Positions 44,771-54,195 are shown, counted from the stretch's first letter. The stretch is DNA of 64,000 bases from JANXSS01 sp025356535 (GCA_043762325.1 JAYUMU010000175.1:50557-114556), one strand, 5' to 3'. The notes: generated by a model not told the origin, from the sequence alone. Program-made: numbers and translations.

Positions 44771-46684
44771 ATGGCCGTAGCCGAAAAACAGACACTGGGA
44801 TTCCAGGCAGAAGTCAAGCAACTGCTGCAGCTGATGATCCATTCGCTGTACTCGAACAAGGAAATCTTCCTGCGCGAACTGATCTCGAATGCCTCCGACG
44901 CAGCCGACAAGCTGCGCTTCGAAGCCATCAACAATGCCGCCCTGTTTGAAAACGACGCCGAATTGCAGATCACCGTCGGCTTCGACAAGGCAGCGCGCAC
45001 CATCACCATTGCCGACAACGGCATCGGCATGAGCCGCGACGAGGCGGTCGAGCACCTGGGCACGATCGCAAAATCGGGAACGCGCGAATTTTTCTCCAAG
45101 CTCTCCGGCGACCAGCAAAAGGATGCGGCGCTGATCGGCCAGTTCGGCGTGGGCTTCTATTCGGCCTTCATCGTGGCCGACCGCATCACGGTCGACACGC
45201 GCCGCGTCGGCACGCCGGCCGAGGAAGGCGTGCGCTGGGAATCCGAAGGCGCCGGCGACTTCACCGTCGAAGCCATCGACAAGGCGCAGCGCGGCACCAC
45301 GATCACGCTGCACCTGCGTGAAGGCGAGGATGAATTCCTCTCCTCCTGGAAGTTGAAATCGACGATTCGCAAGTACTCCGACCATATCTCGCTGCCGATC
45401 CTGATGCAGAAAGAGGAATGGGACGAAGAGAAGAAAGAGACGGTCACCCGCGACGAACTGGAGACCATCAACCAGGCCAGCGCACTCTGGGCACGCAGCA
45501 AGTCCGAGATCACGCCGGAGCAGTACACCGAATTCTACAAGCATGTCTCGCATGATTTCGAGGCGCCCCTGACCTGGACCCACAACCGCGTCGAAGGCCG
45601 CAGCGAATACACGCAGCTGCTCTACATTCCGGCGCGCGCACCGTTCGACCTGTGGGACCGCAACAAGCGCGGCGGCATCAAGCTGTACGTCAAGCGGGTC
45701 TTCATCATGGACGACGCCGAGCAGCTGATGCCGGTGTACCTGCGCTTCGTCAAGGGCGTGATCGATTCGAACGACCTGCCGCTGAACGTCTCGCGCGAAC
45801 TGCTGCAGGAGTCGCGCGATGTCAAGGTGATCCGCGAGGGTTCGACCAAGCGCGTGCTGTCGATGCTGGAAGAACTGGCCAACGCCGACGAGCAGGAACA
45901 AAAGGACAAGTACGCCGCCTTCTGGAAGGAATTCGGCCAGGTCTTCAAGGAAGGCATCGGCGAGGATGGCGGCAACAAGGAGCGCCTGGCCAGGCTGCTG
46001 CGCTTTGCCTCGACCAACGGCGACAGCGACGTGCAGGACGTCTCGTTTGCCGATTACGTCGCGCGCATGAAGGAAGGCCAGAAAAAGATCTACTACGCCA
46101 CCGGCGAAACCTATGCGGCCGCGAAGAACAGCCCGCACCTGGAAATCTTCCGCAAGAAAGGCGTCGAGGTGCTGCTGTTGACCGACCGCGTCGATGAATG
46201 GATGCTGTCGTTCCTGCAGGATTTCGAAGGCAAGGACCTGGCCTCGGTTGCCAAGGGCGGCCTCGACCTGGGCGAACTCGAAGACGAAGCCGAAAAGAAG
46301 CAGCATGAAGAAACCGAAGTGCAGTATCAGGACCTGGTCGGCAAGATGAAGACGGCCCTGGCCGAAAAAGCCAAGGATGTGCGCATCACCTTCCGCCTCA
46401 CCGATTCGCCGGCCTGCCTGGTGGCGGATGAGAACGAATTGTCAGGCAACCTGATGCGCATGCTCAAAGCCGCCGGCCAGAATGCGCCGGATGCCAAGCC
46501 GATCCTGGAAATCAATCCGGATCATCCGCTGGTGCAGCGCCTGAAATACGAGGATGCCAAGTTCGACGACTGGTCGCACATCCTGTTCGACCAGGCATTG
46601 CTGGCCGAGGGTGGTGCACTGACCGACCCGAGCGGCTTCGTGCGGCGTCTCAACGAGATGCTGCTGGGGATGGCGAGTCGCTGA
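44771..46684 (+). CDS. htpG: Chaperone HtpG (Hsp90)
   Basis: A 637-residue Hsp90. The ATP-binding N-domain has NKEIFLRELISNASDAADKLR (about 26-46), DNGIGM (about 79) and GQFGVGFYSAF (about 122). The middle domain has the catalytic-loop region NVSRELLQESRDVK, and the C-terminal dimerisation domain is complete. It is a cytoplasmic ATP-dependent chaperone. ATG 44771 is preceded by GAGGT; the frame continues upstream but is not conserved. The last 35 bases overlap the convergent panE-like gene. Confidence 0.97.
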   Translation: MAVAEKQTLGFQAEVKQLLQLMIHSLYSNKEIFLRELISNASDAADKLRFEAINNAALFENDAELQITVGFDKAARTITIADNGIGMSRDEAVEHLGTIAKSGTREFFSKLSGDQQKDAALIGQFGVGFYSAFIVADRITVDTRRVGTPAEEGVRWESEGAGDFTVEAIDKAQRGTTITLHLREGEDEFLSSWKLKSTIRKYSDHISLPILMQKEEWDEEKKETVTRDELETINQASALWARSKSEITPEQYTEFYKHVSHDFEAPLTWTHNRVEGRSEYTQLLYIPARAPFDLWDRNKRGGIKLYVKRVFIMDDAEQLMPVYLRFVKGVIDSNDLPLNVSRELLQESRDVKVIREGSTKRVLSMLEELANADEQEQKDKYAAFWKEFGQVFKEGIGEDGGNKERLARLLRFASTNGDSDVQDVSFADYVARMKEGQKKIYYATGETYAAAKNSPHLEIFRKKGVEVLLLTDRVDEWMLSFLQDFEGKDLASVAKGGLDLGELEDEAEKKQHEETEVQYQDLVGKMKTALAEKAKDVRITFRLTDSPACLVADENELSGNLMRMLKAAGQNAPDAKPILEINPDHPLVQRLKYEDAKFDDWSHILFDQALLAEGGALTDPSGFVRRLNEMLLGMASR

Positions 46685-47678
46685 CCAGCAGGCGATACAG
46701 CAGGGTTCCGTCGATCGGCTGATGATTGCCGGCCTCGGCGGCGCGCACCAGCGCCACCATGCGGGCATTGCATGGAGCTGCGCGGCCGATCGAAGCGGCG
46801 AGCGTCACGATGGCGCCGCTCAGGTAATCGATTTCGGTGCGGCGTGCGGCCTGCAGGTCTTCCCACATCGAGGAGCGGGCTTCGGGGTCGATGCGCAGCA
46901 TGGGCGCGGCAACCCGCCGGAAGACCGCATCCGGCAGGCGCAGCACCAGCGGCAGCAGGCGCGGCCCGAGCGCCACCACCTTGGCCGGACGGATGCCCGC
47001 CGCCAGCAGAATGCTGCGGCCCTCGCCGATCAGCGCCGCCAGGCAGCAGCGGTAGGCACGCTGCGACAACTCCGCCCTGAGCGTGATGCCCGACAGCGCA
47101 TTGACCGCATTGTTCAGATTGATCAGCAGCTTGCCCCACTGGACCGCCTCGAAATCAGCTTTCTGCTGCAGCGGCAGGTGTGCTGCCGCAAACAGCGGCA
47201 GCCACGGCGCCAGGAAGGATGAGGCCTGGATCATCAGCTCGCCGGCGGTGCCGCGATGCAGGCGCCCCGCGTCCAGCTGCACCACGTTGAATGGCACCAT
47301 CGCCGCCAGTACCGCGTGCGCAGGCAGTGCCGCCTGCAGGCGCTGCAGGTTGCCCACGCCATTCTGCAGGCTGATCACCAGCGCATCGGCGGGCGCGTGG
47401 GTTGCAATGAGCGCGGCGGCGGCGTCCGTATCCGCACTCTTGACCGTCACCAGCACCAGGTCGGCATCGGCCAGCGCCGCATGGTCTTGCGAAAACGGGA
47501 TCGCGCCCGGTGCATGCACGACCCGGTAGCCATTCAGGTCGGTCAGCGTCATGCCGAACGTGCCAAGCCGCGCCTGCATGCGCGCGCGACCGATGAGCAC
47601 GACGTCGGCACCGGCGTCGAGCAGGGCGCCGCCGATGTAGCCGCCAACCGAGCCGGCGCCGAGTATGACGATCTTCAT
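46650..47678 (-). CDS. panE: 2-dehydropantoate 2-reductase (ketopantoate reductase family)
   Basis: A 342-residue NADPH enzyme with N-terminal ILGAGSVGGYIGGALL (about 4-19), SLQNGVGNLQRL (about 106-117) and the catalytic Lys in FEAVQWGKLLINLNNAVNALSG (about 185-206). It converts ketopantoate to pantoate for coenzyme A synthesis, although duplicate family members often act on other 2-ketoacids. The C-terminus is somewhat long. Its 3' end overlaps the htpG 3' end by 35 bases on the opposite strand. ATG 47678 gives the normal N-terminus. Confidence 0.88.
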   Translation of the reverse strand: MKIVILGAGSVGGYIGGALLDAGADVVLIGRARMQARLGTFGMTLTDLNGYRVVHAPGAIPFSQDHAALADADLVLVTVKSADTDAAAALIATHAPADALVISLQNGVGNLQRLQAALPAHAVLAAMVPFNVVQLDAGRLHRGTAGELMIQASSFLAPWLPLFAAAHLPLQQKADFEAVQWGKLLINLNNAVNALSGITLRAELSQRAYRCCLAALIGEGRSILLAAGIRPAKVVALGPRLLPLVLRLPDAVFRRVAAPMLRIDPEARSSMWEDLQAARRTEIDYLSGAIVTLAASIGRAAPCNARMVALVRAAEAGNHQPIDGTLLYRLLVSDSPSPAASR

Positions 47679-47860
47679 GAGTACTGCTCCCTTTGGGTGT
47701 GCCAGGTCGGCCTGGCCTTCGTTATTTTGCTTGCCGCGCTGGTTGTCGCGCTTGTCGCTGCTTTTGTTGCCACGAATCGCAAGGACCGCGGCAGGCTGCG
47801 AGCATAAACCAGTTCCACCGGCAACTGCCGTCGACACGGTCGGCTCCGGTAAAATGCCGC

Positions 47861-48718
47861 ATGCTAATCAAACGAAAATCCATCGAGGCACAGGCCAACC
47901 GCCGTGCCGGCCCCGGCAAGCACGCCGACGAGCCCATTGTGCCGAAGGCGCCACGCAAGCCGAAATTCGCCCCGGTGACCCTGTCGGAAATGGATGGCGT
48001 GCGCTATCTGCACTTCGGTACCGAATGGGTGCAGGGTGCGATGCGACTGCGCAAGCCCGACTGGCTCGAACTGGAATACGCGCAGCAGATGATGGCCTGG
48101 ATGCTGTTCATGCAGACACCCCGCCATGTCGTCCAGCTCGGACTCGGCACCGCAGCGCTGACGAAGTACTGCTATCGCCAGTTTCCGCAGGCGCAGGTCA
48201 CGGCGATCGAACTCAATGCCGCGGTGATCACTATCTGCGAAGCGATGTTCAAGCTGCCGCCAAACGATGCGCGCCTGCAGGTGCTGGAAATGGATGCCAT
48301 GGACTTCGTCACGGCCGTGCACAACCACGACACCGTCGACGTGCTGCAGGTCGACCTGTACGACGCCACCGCCCGCGGCCCGGTGCTCGACACGCCCGAG
48401 TTCTATGCGGCCTGCGCTGCCTGCCTGACGGCAGACGGCGTCATGACGATCAACCTGTTCGGCGACCATCCGAGCTACGCGAAGAATCTGAAAGCCATGC
48501 GGCATGCGTTTGCCGACATCATCTGCCTGCAGGAGGTACATGACGGCAACATCATCGCCCTGGCTTTCAAACAGCCGCAGGCGCTCGACCTGAGCGCCTT
48601 GCACGCACGCGCCGCAGAGATCCGGTTGCAGACGAAATTGCCGACGAAGTCCTGGTTCGCCGGTGTCGAGGCGTGGCAGGCCGGCGGCGGCTTTCAAGCA
48701 ATGTTGAAGAAAAAATAG
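47861..48718 (+). CDS. Spermidine-synthase-like methyltransferase-fold protein
   Basis: A 285-residue protein with the Rossmann-like fold of polyamine synthases. It shows VVQLGLGTAALTKYC (about 89-103), VTAIELNAAVITIC (about 111-124), LQVLEMDAMDFV and VDVLQVDLYDATARGPVLDTPEFY. True spermidine synthases have a longer N-terminal beta domain and a GGGDG motif; here the motif is LGLGTAAL, so substrate is uncertain. The first 40 residues are basic and disordered. A TAAAAT hexamer at 47850-47855 lies six bases before the ATG. Confidence 0.8.
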   Translation: MLIKRKSIEAQANRRAGPGKHADEPIVPKAPRKPKFAPVTLSEMDGVRYLHFGTEWVQGAMRLRKPDWLELEYAQQMMAWMLFMQTPRHVVQLGLGTAALTKYCYRQFPQAQVTAIELNAAVITICEAMFKLPPNDARLQVLEMDAMDFVTAVHNHDTVDVLQVDLYDATARGPVLDTPEFYAACAACLTADGVMTINLFGDHPSYAKNLKAMRHAFADIICLQEVHDGNIIALAFKQPQALDLSALHARAAEIRLQTKLPTKSWFAGVEAWQAGGGFQAMLKKK

Positions 48719-48871
48719 GTGCATGGCGACACACTGTGGCGTGGTTGTCGCGCGCAGGGCCGGCGTCGATGCTAGTCTGGCCGCAGAGGCTGGCGTCGCG
48801 CCGGCCCACCGGCCGCCGTAGACATTGCCGGCTGCCACCGTCTCGCCACCGCTTCCGTAACAGGCCCACCA

Positions 48872-50671
48872 ATGTCCGCATCCTTGCCTGCCATCGCCGC
48901 CCGACCGAAGTCGCTCGACCTGCAGCATGTCTTCGGCTGGCTGATGACCGATGGCATGCTGGAGCGGGCCGAGATCAAGGCGCATTACCACCGGGCACAG
49001 GAAATCTGCCGCCATTCCAAGCTCGGCCTGCATCCGCTGCTGGCCGTTGCGCAATGCAAGCTGCAGGCACGTGAGGCGCCGCACCGCCTGCTCGGCATCG
49101 ACTGGCTCACCGAATGGCTGGCGGCGAAGGTCGGCCTGCCCTACTACCGCATCGATCCGCTGAAGATCGACTTCACCCGGCTGGCAGACATCATGTCGGC
49201 CACCTATGCAACCCGGTTTTCGATCCTGCCGGTCGACATCACGCCGACCGAACTGACGGTGGCCACGGCCGACCCGTTTGCCATCGGCTGGGTCGACGAG
49301 ATCGCCAAGGTGTCGCGCCGCACGGTGCGGCTGGTGATCGCCAATCCGCAGGACATCGCGCAATACACGATGCAGTTCTATGCGCTGGCAAAGTCGATCA
49401 AGGGCGCCAACCGGATCTCGGGCCAGGATGCATCGCTGCGCAACAATTTCGAGCAGCTGGTCGAACTTGGCCGCAGCAACAAGCAGGTCGATGCAAACGA
49501 CCAGCATATCGTCAACATCGTCGACTGGCTGTGGCAGTACGCCTTCGAGCAGCGCGCCTCCGACATCCACCTCGAACCCAAGCGCGACTTCGGCCTGATC
49601 CGCTTTCGCATCGACGGGCTGCTGCACCAGGTGTACCAGGTGCCGGTGGTGGTGCTGATCGCCATGACGGCGCGCATCAAGCTGCTCGGCCGCATGGACG
49701 TGATCGAAAAGCGCCGGCCGCTCGACGGTCGCGTCAAGACCCGTACCGCCGGCGGCCAGGAAGTCGAACTGCGCCTGTCGACCCTGCCGACCGTTTTCGG
49801 CGAAAAGCTGGTCATGCGCATCTTCGATCCGGAAGTCATCGTCAAGACCCTGCCCGAGCTGGGTTTTCCGCCCGACGACGCGCAGCGCTGGGATGCTCTA
49901 ACCGCCCTGCCGCACGGCATCAACCTGGTGACCGGACCGACCGGCTCCGGCAAGACCACCACGCTCTACACGACCCTGAAGTCACTGGCGACGTCGGAAG
50001 TCAATGTCTGCACGGTCGAGGACCCGATCGAAATGGTCGAGGCATCGTTCAACCAGATGCAGGTCGCGCATGGCATCGACCTGAGTTTCGCCGATGGCGT
50101 GCGCGCGCTGATGCGGCAGGATCCCGACATCATCATGGTGGGCGAAATCCGCGACCTGGAAACGGCGGAGATGGCGGTGCAGGCGGCACTGACCGGCCAC
50201 CTGGTGCTGTCGACCCTGCATACCAACGACGCACCCTCGGCGGTGATGCGCCTGCTGGAGCTGGGCGTGCCGCATTACCTGCTCGAAGCAACGCTGGTCG
50301 GTGTCATGGCGCAGCGCCTGGTGCGCATGCTGTGCCCGCATTGCAAGGCGCCCGGTGGTGCGCTCAGCGACGAAGTCTGGATGACGCTTGCAGGCGCCCT
50401 GCCGATCGACCGGCCGCGAACGGTCTATCAGCCGGTCGGTTGCGCGGAATGCCGGCAGACCGGTTTTCGCGGTCGCACCGGTCTCTACGAACTGCTGACG
50501 GTATCGCGTCCGTTCTCGGCGCTGATTCGCCAGGAATGCGACCTGCGCGCACTGCGCCGGCAAAGCATCGCCGACGGCATGAAGCCGCTGCGGGTTGCCG
50601 GCGCGTTGAAGATCATCGACGGCCTGACCACGGCCGATGAAGTGCTGAAGGTGACGGCGTCGCTGGCTTGA
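48872..50671 (+). CDS. GspE/PilB-family secretion ATPase
   Basis: A 599-residue type II secretion/type IV pilus assembly ATPase. The N-terminal MshEN-like domains span about 1-170, the catalytic part has ASDIHLEPKRD (about 229), Walker A GPTGSGKTTT (355-364), Asp box TVEDPIE (about 385), Walker B MRQDPDIIMVGEIRD and His box LSTLHTNDA. The C-terminal zinc region has LCPHCKAP and CAECRQTGFRGRTG. It would power pilus or pseudopilus assembly on the cytoplasmic face, but no other secretion or pilus gene is nearby. Confidence 0.93.
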   Translation: MSASLPAIAARPKSLDLQHVFGWLMTDGMLERAEIKAHYHRAQEICRHSKLGLHPLLAVAQCKLQAREAPHRLLGIDWLTEWLAAKVGLPYYRIDPLKIDFTRLADIMSATYATRFSILPVDITPTELTVATADPFAIGWVDEIAKVSRRTVRLVIANPQDIAQYTMQFYALAKSIKGANRISGQDASLRNNFEQLVELGRSNKQVDANDQHIVNIVDWLWQYAFEQRASDIHLEPKRDFGLIRFRIDGLLHQVYQVPVVVLIAMTARIKLLGRMDVIEKRRPLDGRVKTRTAGGQEVELRLSTLPTVFGEKLVMRIFDPEVIVKTLPELGFPPDDAQRWDALTALPHGINLVTGPTGSGKTTTLYTTLKSLATSEVNVCTVEDPIEMVEASFNQMQVAHGIDLSFADGVRALMRQDPDIIMVGEIRDLETAEMAVQAALTGHLVLSTLHTNDAPSAVMRLLELGVPHYLLEATLVGVMAQRLVRMLCPHCKAPGGALSDEVWMTLAGALPIDRPRTVYQPVGCAECRQTGFRGRTGLYELLTVSRPFSALIRQECDLRALRRQSIADGMKPLRVAGALKIIDGLTTADEVLKVTASLA

Positions 50672-50683
50672 ATACTGCGCGGC

Positions 50684-50965
50684 TTACTTGGCGCCGGCTT
50701 TCCCGGCTTTTTTCTGCAAGCTGCGCTGCTGCTGGCGCTGCTGCTGCTTTTCCTGCGTACGCTGCTTGTTCTGCTTTTGCTCGAACAGCGTGACGGCATC
50801 GCGCTTTGCCTGTTCCTGCGTGCACATCGCCGGCAGGTCGTCATGCTCGCTGAAAAACTCGGCCGCCTGCGCATCGACCACCAGCTTGATCGCCGCTTCG
50901 TCGTCGAGCTCGTACAACTCGGTCAGGAGCGTGGTCACTTCATCCAGAAATTCTTCGTAGGTCAT
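50684..50965 (-). CDS. Small acidic/glutamine-rich hypothetical protein
   Basis: A 93-residue protein not assigned to a family. Residues 1-45 are acidic and helical (EEFLDEVTTLLTELYELDDEA, then VVDAQAAEFFSEHDD), while residues 60-93 are Gln/Lys/Arg-rich and probably form a charged coil (KQQQRQQQRS). No signal or membrane segment is seen. It converges with the GspE-like gene (12 bases apart) and lies 55 bases downstream of the FAD oxidoreductase gene, with which it could be co-transcribed. Sequence bias and size suggest a real gene, but the function is unknown. Confidence 0.55.
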   Translation of the reverse strand: MTYEEFLDEVTTLLTELYELDDEAAIKLVVDAQAAEFFSEHDDLPAMCTQEQAKRDAVTLFEQKQNKQRTQEKQQQRQQQRSLQKKAGKAGAK

Positions 50966-51020
50966 GTTGTCGCTTTCTTCATTGTTTTGATCGGTACTAC
51001 CGGCGCGCGCATCGTAAAAC

Positions 51021-52148
51021 TCACGCCAGCAGCGCCGCGGTGCGCTGCGCAATATCAGCGCCGAGCGCCACGCCCATGCCGTTGCAGCCAAAGCCGACTG
51101 CCACATGCGCCGAAAGCTTCTGCACCACCGGCTGCTTGTCCACCGTAAAACCCATCAGGCCGGACCAGCGCTGATCGATCCCGATGCTGCGCCCCGGCAG
51201 GATCACCTTCTCAAGCATCATCTGCAGCGCTTCCTGGATCGTGTCGGTCACGCCCATCGTCGTGGTGCGCTCCGACTGGAAATCCCGGTTGCGGGCGCCG
51301 CCCAGCAGGATGCGGTTGCCGACATTGCGAAAATAATAAAAGCCCTCGTCGAAGTGGTAGCAGCCGCGCAGGTGCAGGTCGGCAATCGGCTCGGTGACCA
51401 GTATCTGCCCGCGGGCCGGTTCGATGCCGAGTTGCGGCGCCAAAGAGTCGATCATGCCGTTGGTGCACAAGGCCACGCGCGCCGCAGAAAACGTCAGCGC
51501 GTTGTCATCGGCACCGTTCGATACCTGAACCGCGACGTACTCCTCGCCATCCTCGATCGCGGTGACGGTCGCGCCGGTGCGAATTTCGATACCCCGTGCG
51601 CCCGCCAGCGCGTAAAGCGTCCGCATGAGCTTGCCGGCATGGAGCTGCGACTCGAAGCGGTTGCCGACCAGCGCATGGATTTGCGGTCCGAAGCGGCAAG
51701 CTGCCAGTGCTGCCGGTTGCGAGCGAAAGACCGCCTCGCCAAAGATCGGCTGCAAGGCAGCATTGATGGCGTCGAGATGTTCCAGCGCCGGCAGTTGCGA
51801 CGCGGTGAGCAGTTCGAAGCCGCCCTGGTTTTCCAGTGCCATCGCAGCGTCCCCGACCCGCTCGCGCAACCGCGCCAGGCCGCGCCAGCGCCGCTCGACC
51901 AGCGCTGCGGTGGCATCGATGCCGACCGCATCGATGTCGCCGAGCAGTTCGGTCAGGCTGCCGAAGCAGGCAAATCCCGCATTGCGGCTCGATGCGCCCG
52001 ATGGCAGCAGGCCGCGCTCGAGCACGACGATGCGCGCATCGGCATGCGCATCGTGCCATTCGAGCGCGGTCAGCAAACCGATGAGGCCGCCGCCGACAAT
52101 GAGGCAATCGGCTTCGAGCATTGCATCGCGTTCCCAGAAACTGTTCAT
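51021..52148 (-). CDS. FAD-dependent oxidoreductase (DAO family)
   Basis: A 375-residue flavoprotein of the D-amino acid/glycine oxidase family. The FAD-binding CLIVGGGLIGLLTALEW lies near residues 13-29, followed by GASSRNAGFACFGSL (about 50-64); the C-terminal part has RWSGLMGFTVDKQPVV and VAVGFGCNGMGVALG, which closes the FAD site. Likely substrate is an amine or amino acid. ATG 52148 is taken, but ATG 52124 would also keep the full FAD fold. The epimerase gene ends ten bases upstream. Confidence 0.88.
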   Translation of the reverse strand: MNSFWERDAMLEADCLIVGGGLIGLLTALEWHDAHADARIVVLERGLLPSGASSRNAGFACFGSLTELLGDIDAVGIDATAALVERRWRGLARLRERVGDAAMALENQGGFELLTASQLPALEHLDAINAALQPIFGEAVFRSQPAALAACRFGPQIHALVGNRFESQLHAGKLMRTLYALAGARGIEIRTGATVTAIEDGEEYVAVQVSNGADDNALTFSAARVALCTNGMIDSLAPQLGIEPARGQILVTEPIADLHLRGCYHFDEGFYYFRNVGNRILLGGARNRDFQSERTTTMGVTDTIQEALQMMLEKVILPGRSIGIDQRWSGLMGFTVDKQPVVQKLSAHVAVGFGCNGMGVALGADIAQRTAALLA

Positions 52149-52158
52149 GTAATTGCTT

Positions 52159-53085
52159 TCATGTTGCAGCGCCTGCAAGCGCCAGCGAGCCCAGCAGATC
52201 ATTCACCGTCGGATAGCGCAGCCGCATGCCGAGTTCCGCCTTCAGCCGCAGGTTCGACAGCCGGCGCGACTCCGACATGAACGACAGCAGCATCGGCGAG
52301 ACTTCCTGCGCCAGCTGCGCACGCGGCAGGCGCGGCGCGCGCGCCATGCCATGCGCGTCCGCGACCGCATCGAAATACTCGGCCATCTTCATGTGCGAAT
52401 CATCGACCGCATGATAGACCCGGCCGGGCATGCCGCGAAACAGCGCAAGCGCAATGATGGCGGCCAGGTCGTCGGCATGGATGTGATTGGTATGCACATC
52501 CTCGGCCGCGACCAGCGCGGGCGAACCCTTTTCCAGGCGCGCCAGCGGCAGCCGGTCGGCGGCATAGATGCCCGGCACGCGCAGGATCGCGACGCACCTG
52601 CCGCCGCGACGGCCCCACGCGCGCAGCACCCGTTCGGCATCGACCCGACGCCGCGCCCGCGGATTGTGCGGCGCCACCGGTCGCGTCTCGTCGATCCAGG
52701 CGCCGCCGCAGTCGCCATACACGCCGCTGGTGCTGACATAAACCAGTCGCACCCGCTCGGGTAAAATGGCGACCAGGCGGCGGGTCCTGCGGTCCTGCAT
52801 GCCGTCCGATTGTGGTGGCGCCAGATGCACGACATGGTGCGCCAGGCGGGCCAGGCGCACCAGCGTGGCGGCATCGTCGAGGTCGGCCACGATCGGCACG
52901 GCGCCGGCAGCGCGCAGATCGTCGCAGCGCGATGGCTGGCTGGTGACGGCAAATACGCGGAACCGGTCGCGCACCAGCGGCAACAGGCGCATGCCGACAT
53001 CGCCGCAGCCAAGGATCAGCAGCCGCGGCCGGTCGAGCCGGCGCGGCGCTGCGGTGGATATTTTTTCACTCATGATTGCATTCAT
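52159..53085 (-). CDS. NAD(P)-dependent epimerase/dehydratase-like protein
   Basis: A 308-residue extended SDR-type protein. The nucleotide motif is LLILGCGDVGMRLL (about 22-35) in place of GxxGxxG, and the catalytic region is YVSTSGVYGDCGG (about 116-128), with a Ser-x-Tyr pair but without the usual YxxxK spacing. The protein resembles YeeZ-type atypical SDRs, and later HIHADDLAAII is conserved in SDRs. Substrate unknown. The start lies 11 bases from the divergent flavoreductase start, so promoters must overlap coding DNA. ATG 53073 is an alternative start. Confidence 0.8.
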   Translation of the reverse strand: MNAIMSEKISTAAPRRLDRPRLLILGCGDVGMRLLPLVRDRFRVFAVTSQPSRCDDLRAAGAVPIVADLDDAATLVRLARLAHHVVHLAPPQSDGMQDRRTRRLVAILPERVRLVYVSTSGVYGDCGGAWIDETRPVAPHNPRARRRVDAERVLRAWGRRGGRCVAILRVPGIYAADRLPLARLEKGSPALVAAEDVHTNHIHADDLAAIIALALFRGMPGRVYHAVDDSHMKMAEYFDAVADAHGMARAPRLPRAQLAQEVSPMLLSFMSESRRLSNLRLKAELGMRLRYPTVNDLLGSLALAGAAT

Positions 53086-53096
53086 TGCGGGATTGT

Positions 53097-54125
53097 ATGA
53101 CGTTTAAGGTGACGGTCCAGCCCAGCGGGCGGGTATTCGATTGCGAGGCCGGCGATACGGTGCTGGCGGCAGCGCTGCGCGCCGGCGTGGGCCTGCCGTA
53201 TGGCTGCAAGAACGGCGCCTGCGGCAGCTGCAAGGGCAAGCTGCTGGCGGGCGCGGTGATCCACGGACCGCACCAGGTCAAGGCGCTGCCCGGCGCGGAG
53301 GAAGAGGCCGGACGCGCACTGTTCTGCTGCGCCCGGCCGCAATCGGACATCACGATCGAGGTGCGTGAAGTAAGCGGCCTGGGCGACTTCCCGGTGCGTA
53401 AGATGCCGTCGCGCGTGGCTCGCATGGAGCGAGTCGCCGACGACGTCATGCTGATCTGGCTGCAGTTGCCGGCCACCGACAAACTGCAGTACCGCGCCGG
53501 CCAGTACGTCGAATTCATTTTAAAAGACGGCAAGCGGCGCAGCTACAGCCTGGCCAATGCGCCGCATGTGGATGAACAGGTCAGCCTGCACATCCGCCAC
53601 ATGCCCGGCGGCGTCTTTACCGACCATGTCTTTTCAGGCATGCAGGAGCGCGACATCCTGCGCTTCGAAGGACCATTGGGCAGCTTTTTCCTGCGCGAGG
53701 ACAGCGACAAGCCGATCGTCCTGATCGCCTCCGGCACCGGGTTCGCGCCGGTCAAGGCGATCATCGAGCAGGCAATCCACGGCAAGAGCGGGCGGCAGAT
53801 GACGCTCTACTGGGGCGCACGCCGACCGGGCGACCTGTACATGCGCGCGCTGTGCGAAGCGTGGGCGGCAACGGTGCCCGGCTTTCGCTTCGTGCCGGTG
53901 GTGTCGGACGCCCTGCCTGAAGACGCCTGGCAGGGACGCACCGGCTTCGTGCACCAGGCGGTGATGGCCGACTTCCCGGACCTGTCGGGCCACCAGGTCT
54001 ATGCCTGCGGTGCGCCGATCGTGGTCGATTCGGCGCAGCGCGACCTGGTCGAGCGGTGCGGCCTGCCGGCAGACGAATTCTATGCCGATGCCTTTACCTC
54101 GCAGGCCGACGTGCCGGACGCCTGA
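53097..54125 (+). CDS. 2Fe-2S flavoreductase (CDP-6-deoxyglucoseen reductase-like)
   Basis: A 342-residue reductase with an N-terminal plant-type 2Fe-2S domain (GLPYGCKNGACGSCKGKLLAG, about 32-52, with the fourth Cys in LFCCARP), an FAD domain (RRSYSLANAP, about 150-159) and a C-terminal NAD domain (IASGTGFAPVKAII, VYACGAPIVVDSA). Such proteins move electrons from NAD(P)H to an oxygenase or dehydratase. Many relatives carry the name CDP-6-deoxy-delta-3,4-glucoseen reductase, but no O-antigen genes are here, so partner and substrate remain open. Confidence 0.88.
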   Translation: MTFKVTVQPSGRVFDCEAGDTVLAAALRAGVGLPYGCKNGACGSCKGKLLAGAVIHGPHQVKALPGAEEEAGRALFCCARPQSDITIEVREVSGLGDFPVRKMPSRVARMERVADDVMLIWLQLPATDKLQYRAGQYVEFILKDGKRRSYSLANAPHVDEQVSLHIRHMPGGVFTDHVFSGMQERDILRFEGPLGSFFLREDSDKPIVLIASGTGFAPVKAIIEQAIHGKSGRQMTLYWGARRPGDLYMRALCEAWAATVPGFRFVPVVSDALPEDAWQGRTGFVHQAVMADFPDLSGHQVYACGAPIVVDSAQRDLVERCGLPADEFYADAFTSQADVPDA

Positions 54126-54160
54126 TCGTCGTAGCCGGCGACAGCCCGGCGCAAAAACTT

Positions 54161-54189
54161 TTGACGCCTGCGAAAAAACATCTTAAGAT
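54161..54189 (+). promoter_or_regulatory. Strong sigma-70 promoter upstream of the leader ORF
   Basis: TTGACG (54161-54166), a 17-base spacer and TAAGAT (54184-54189). Counting from the -10 box, transcription should begin at about 54196, which is the A of the leader ATG. Confidence 0.7.
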
Positions 54190-54195
54190 CGACCT

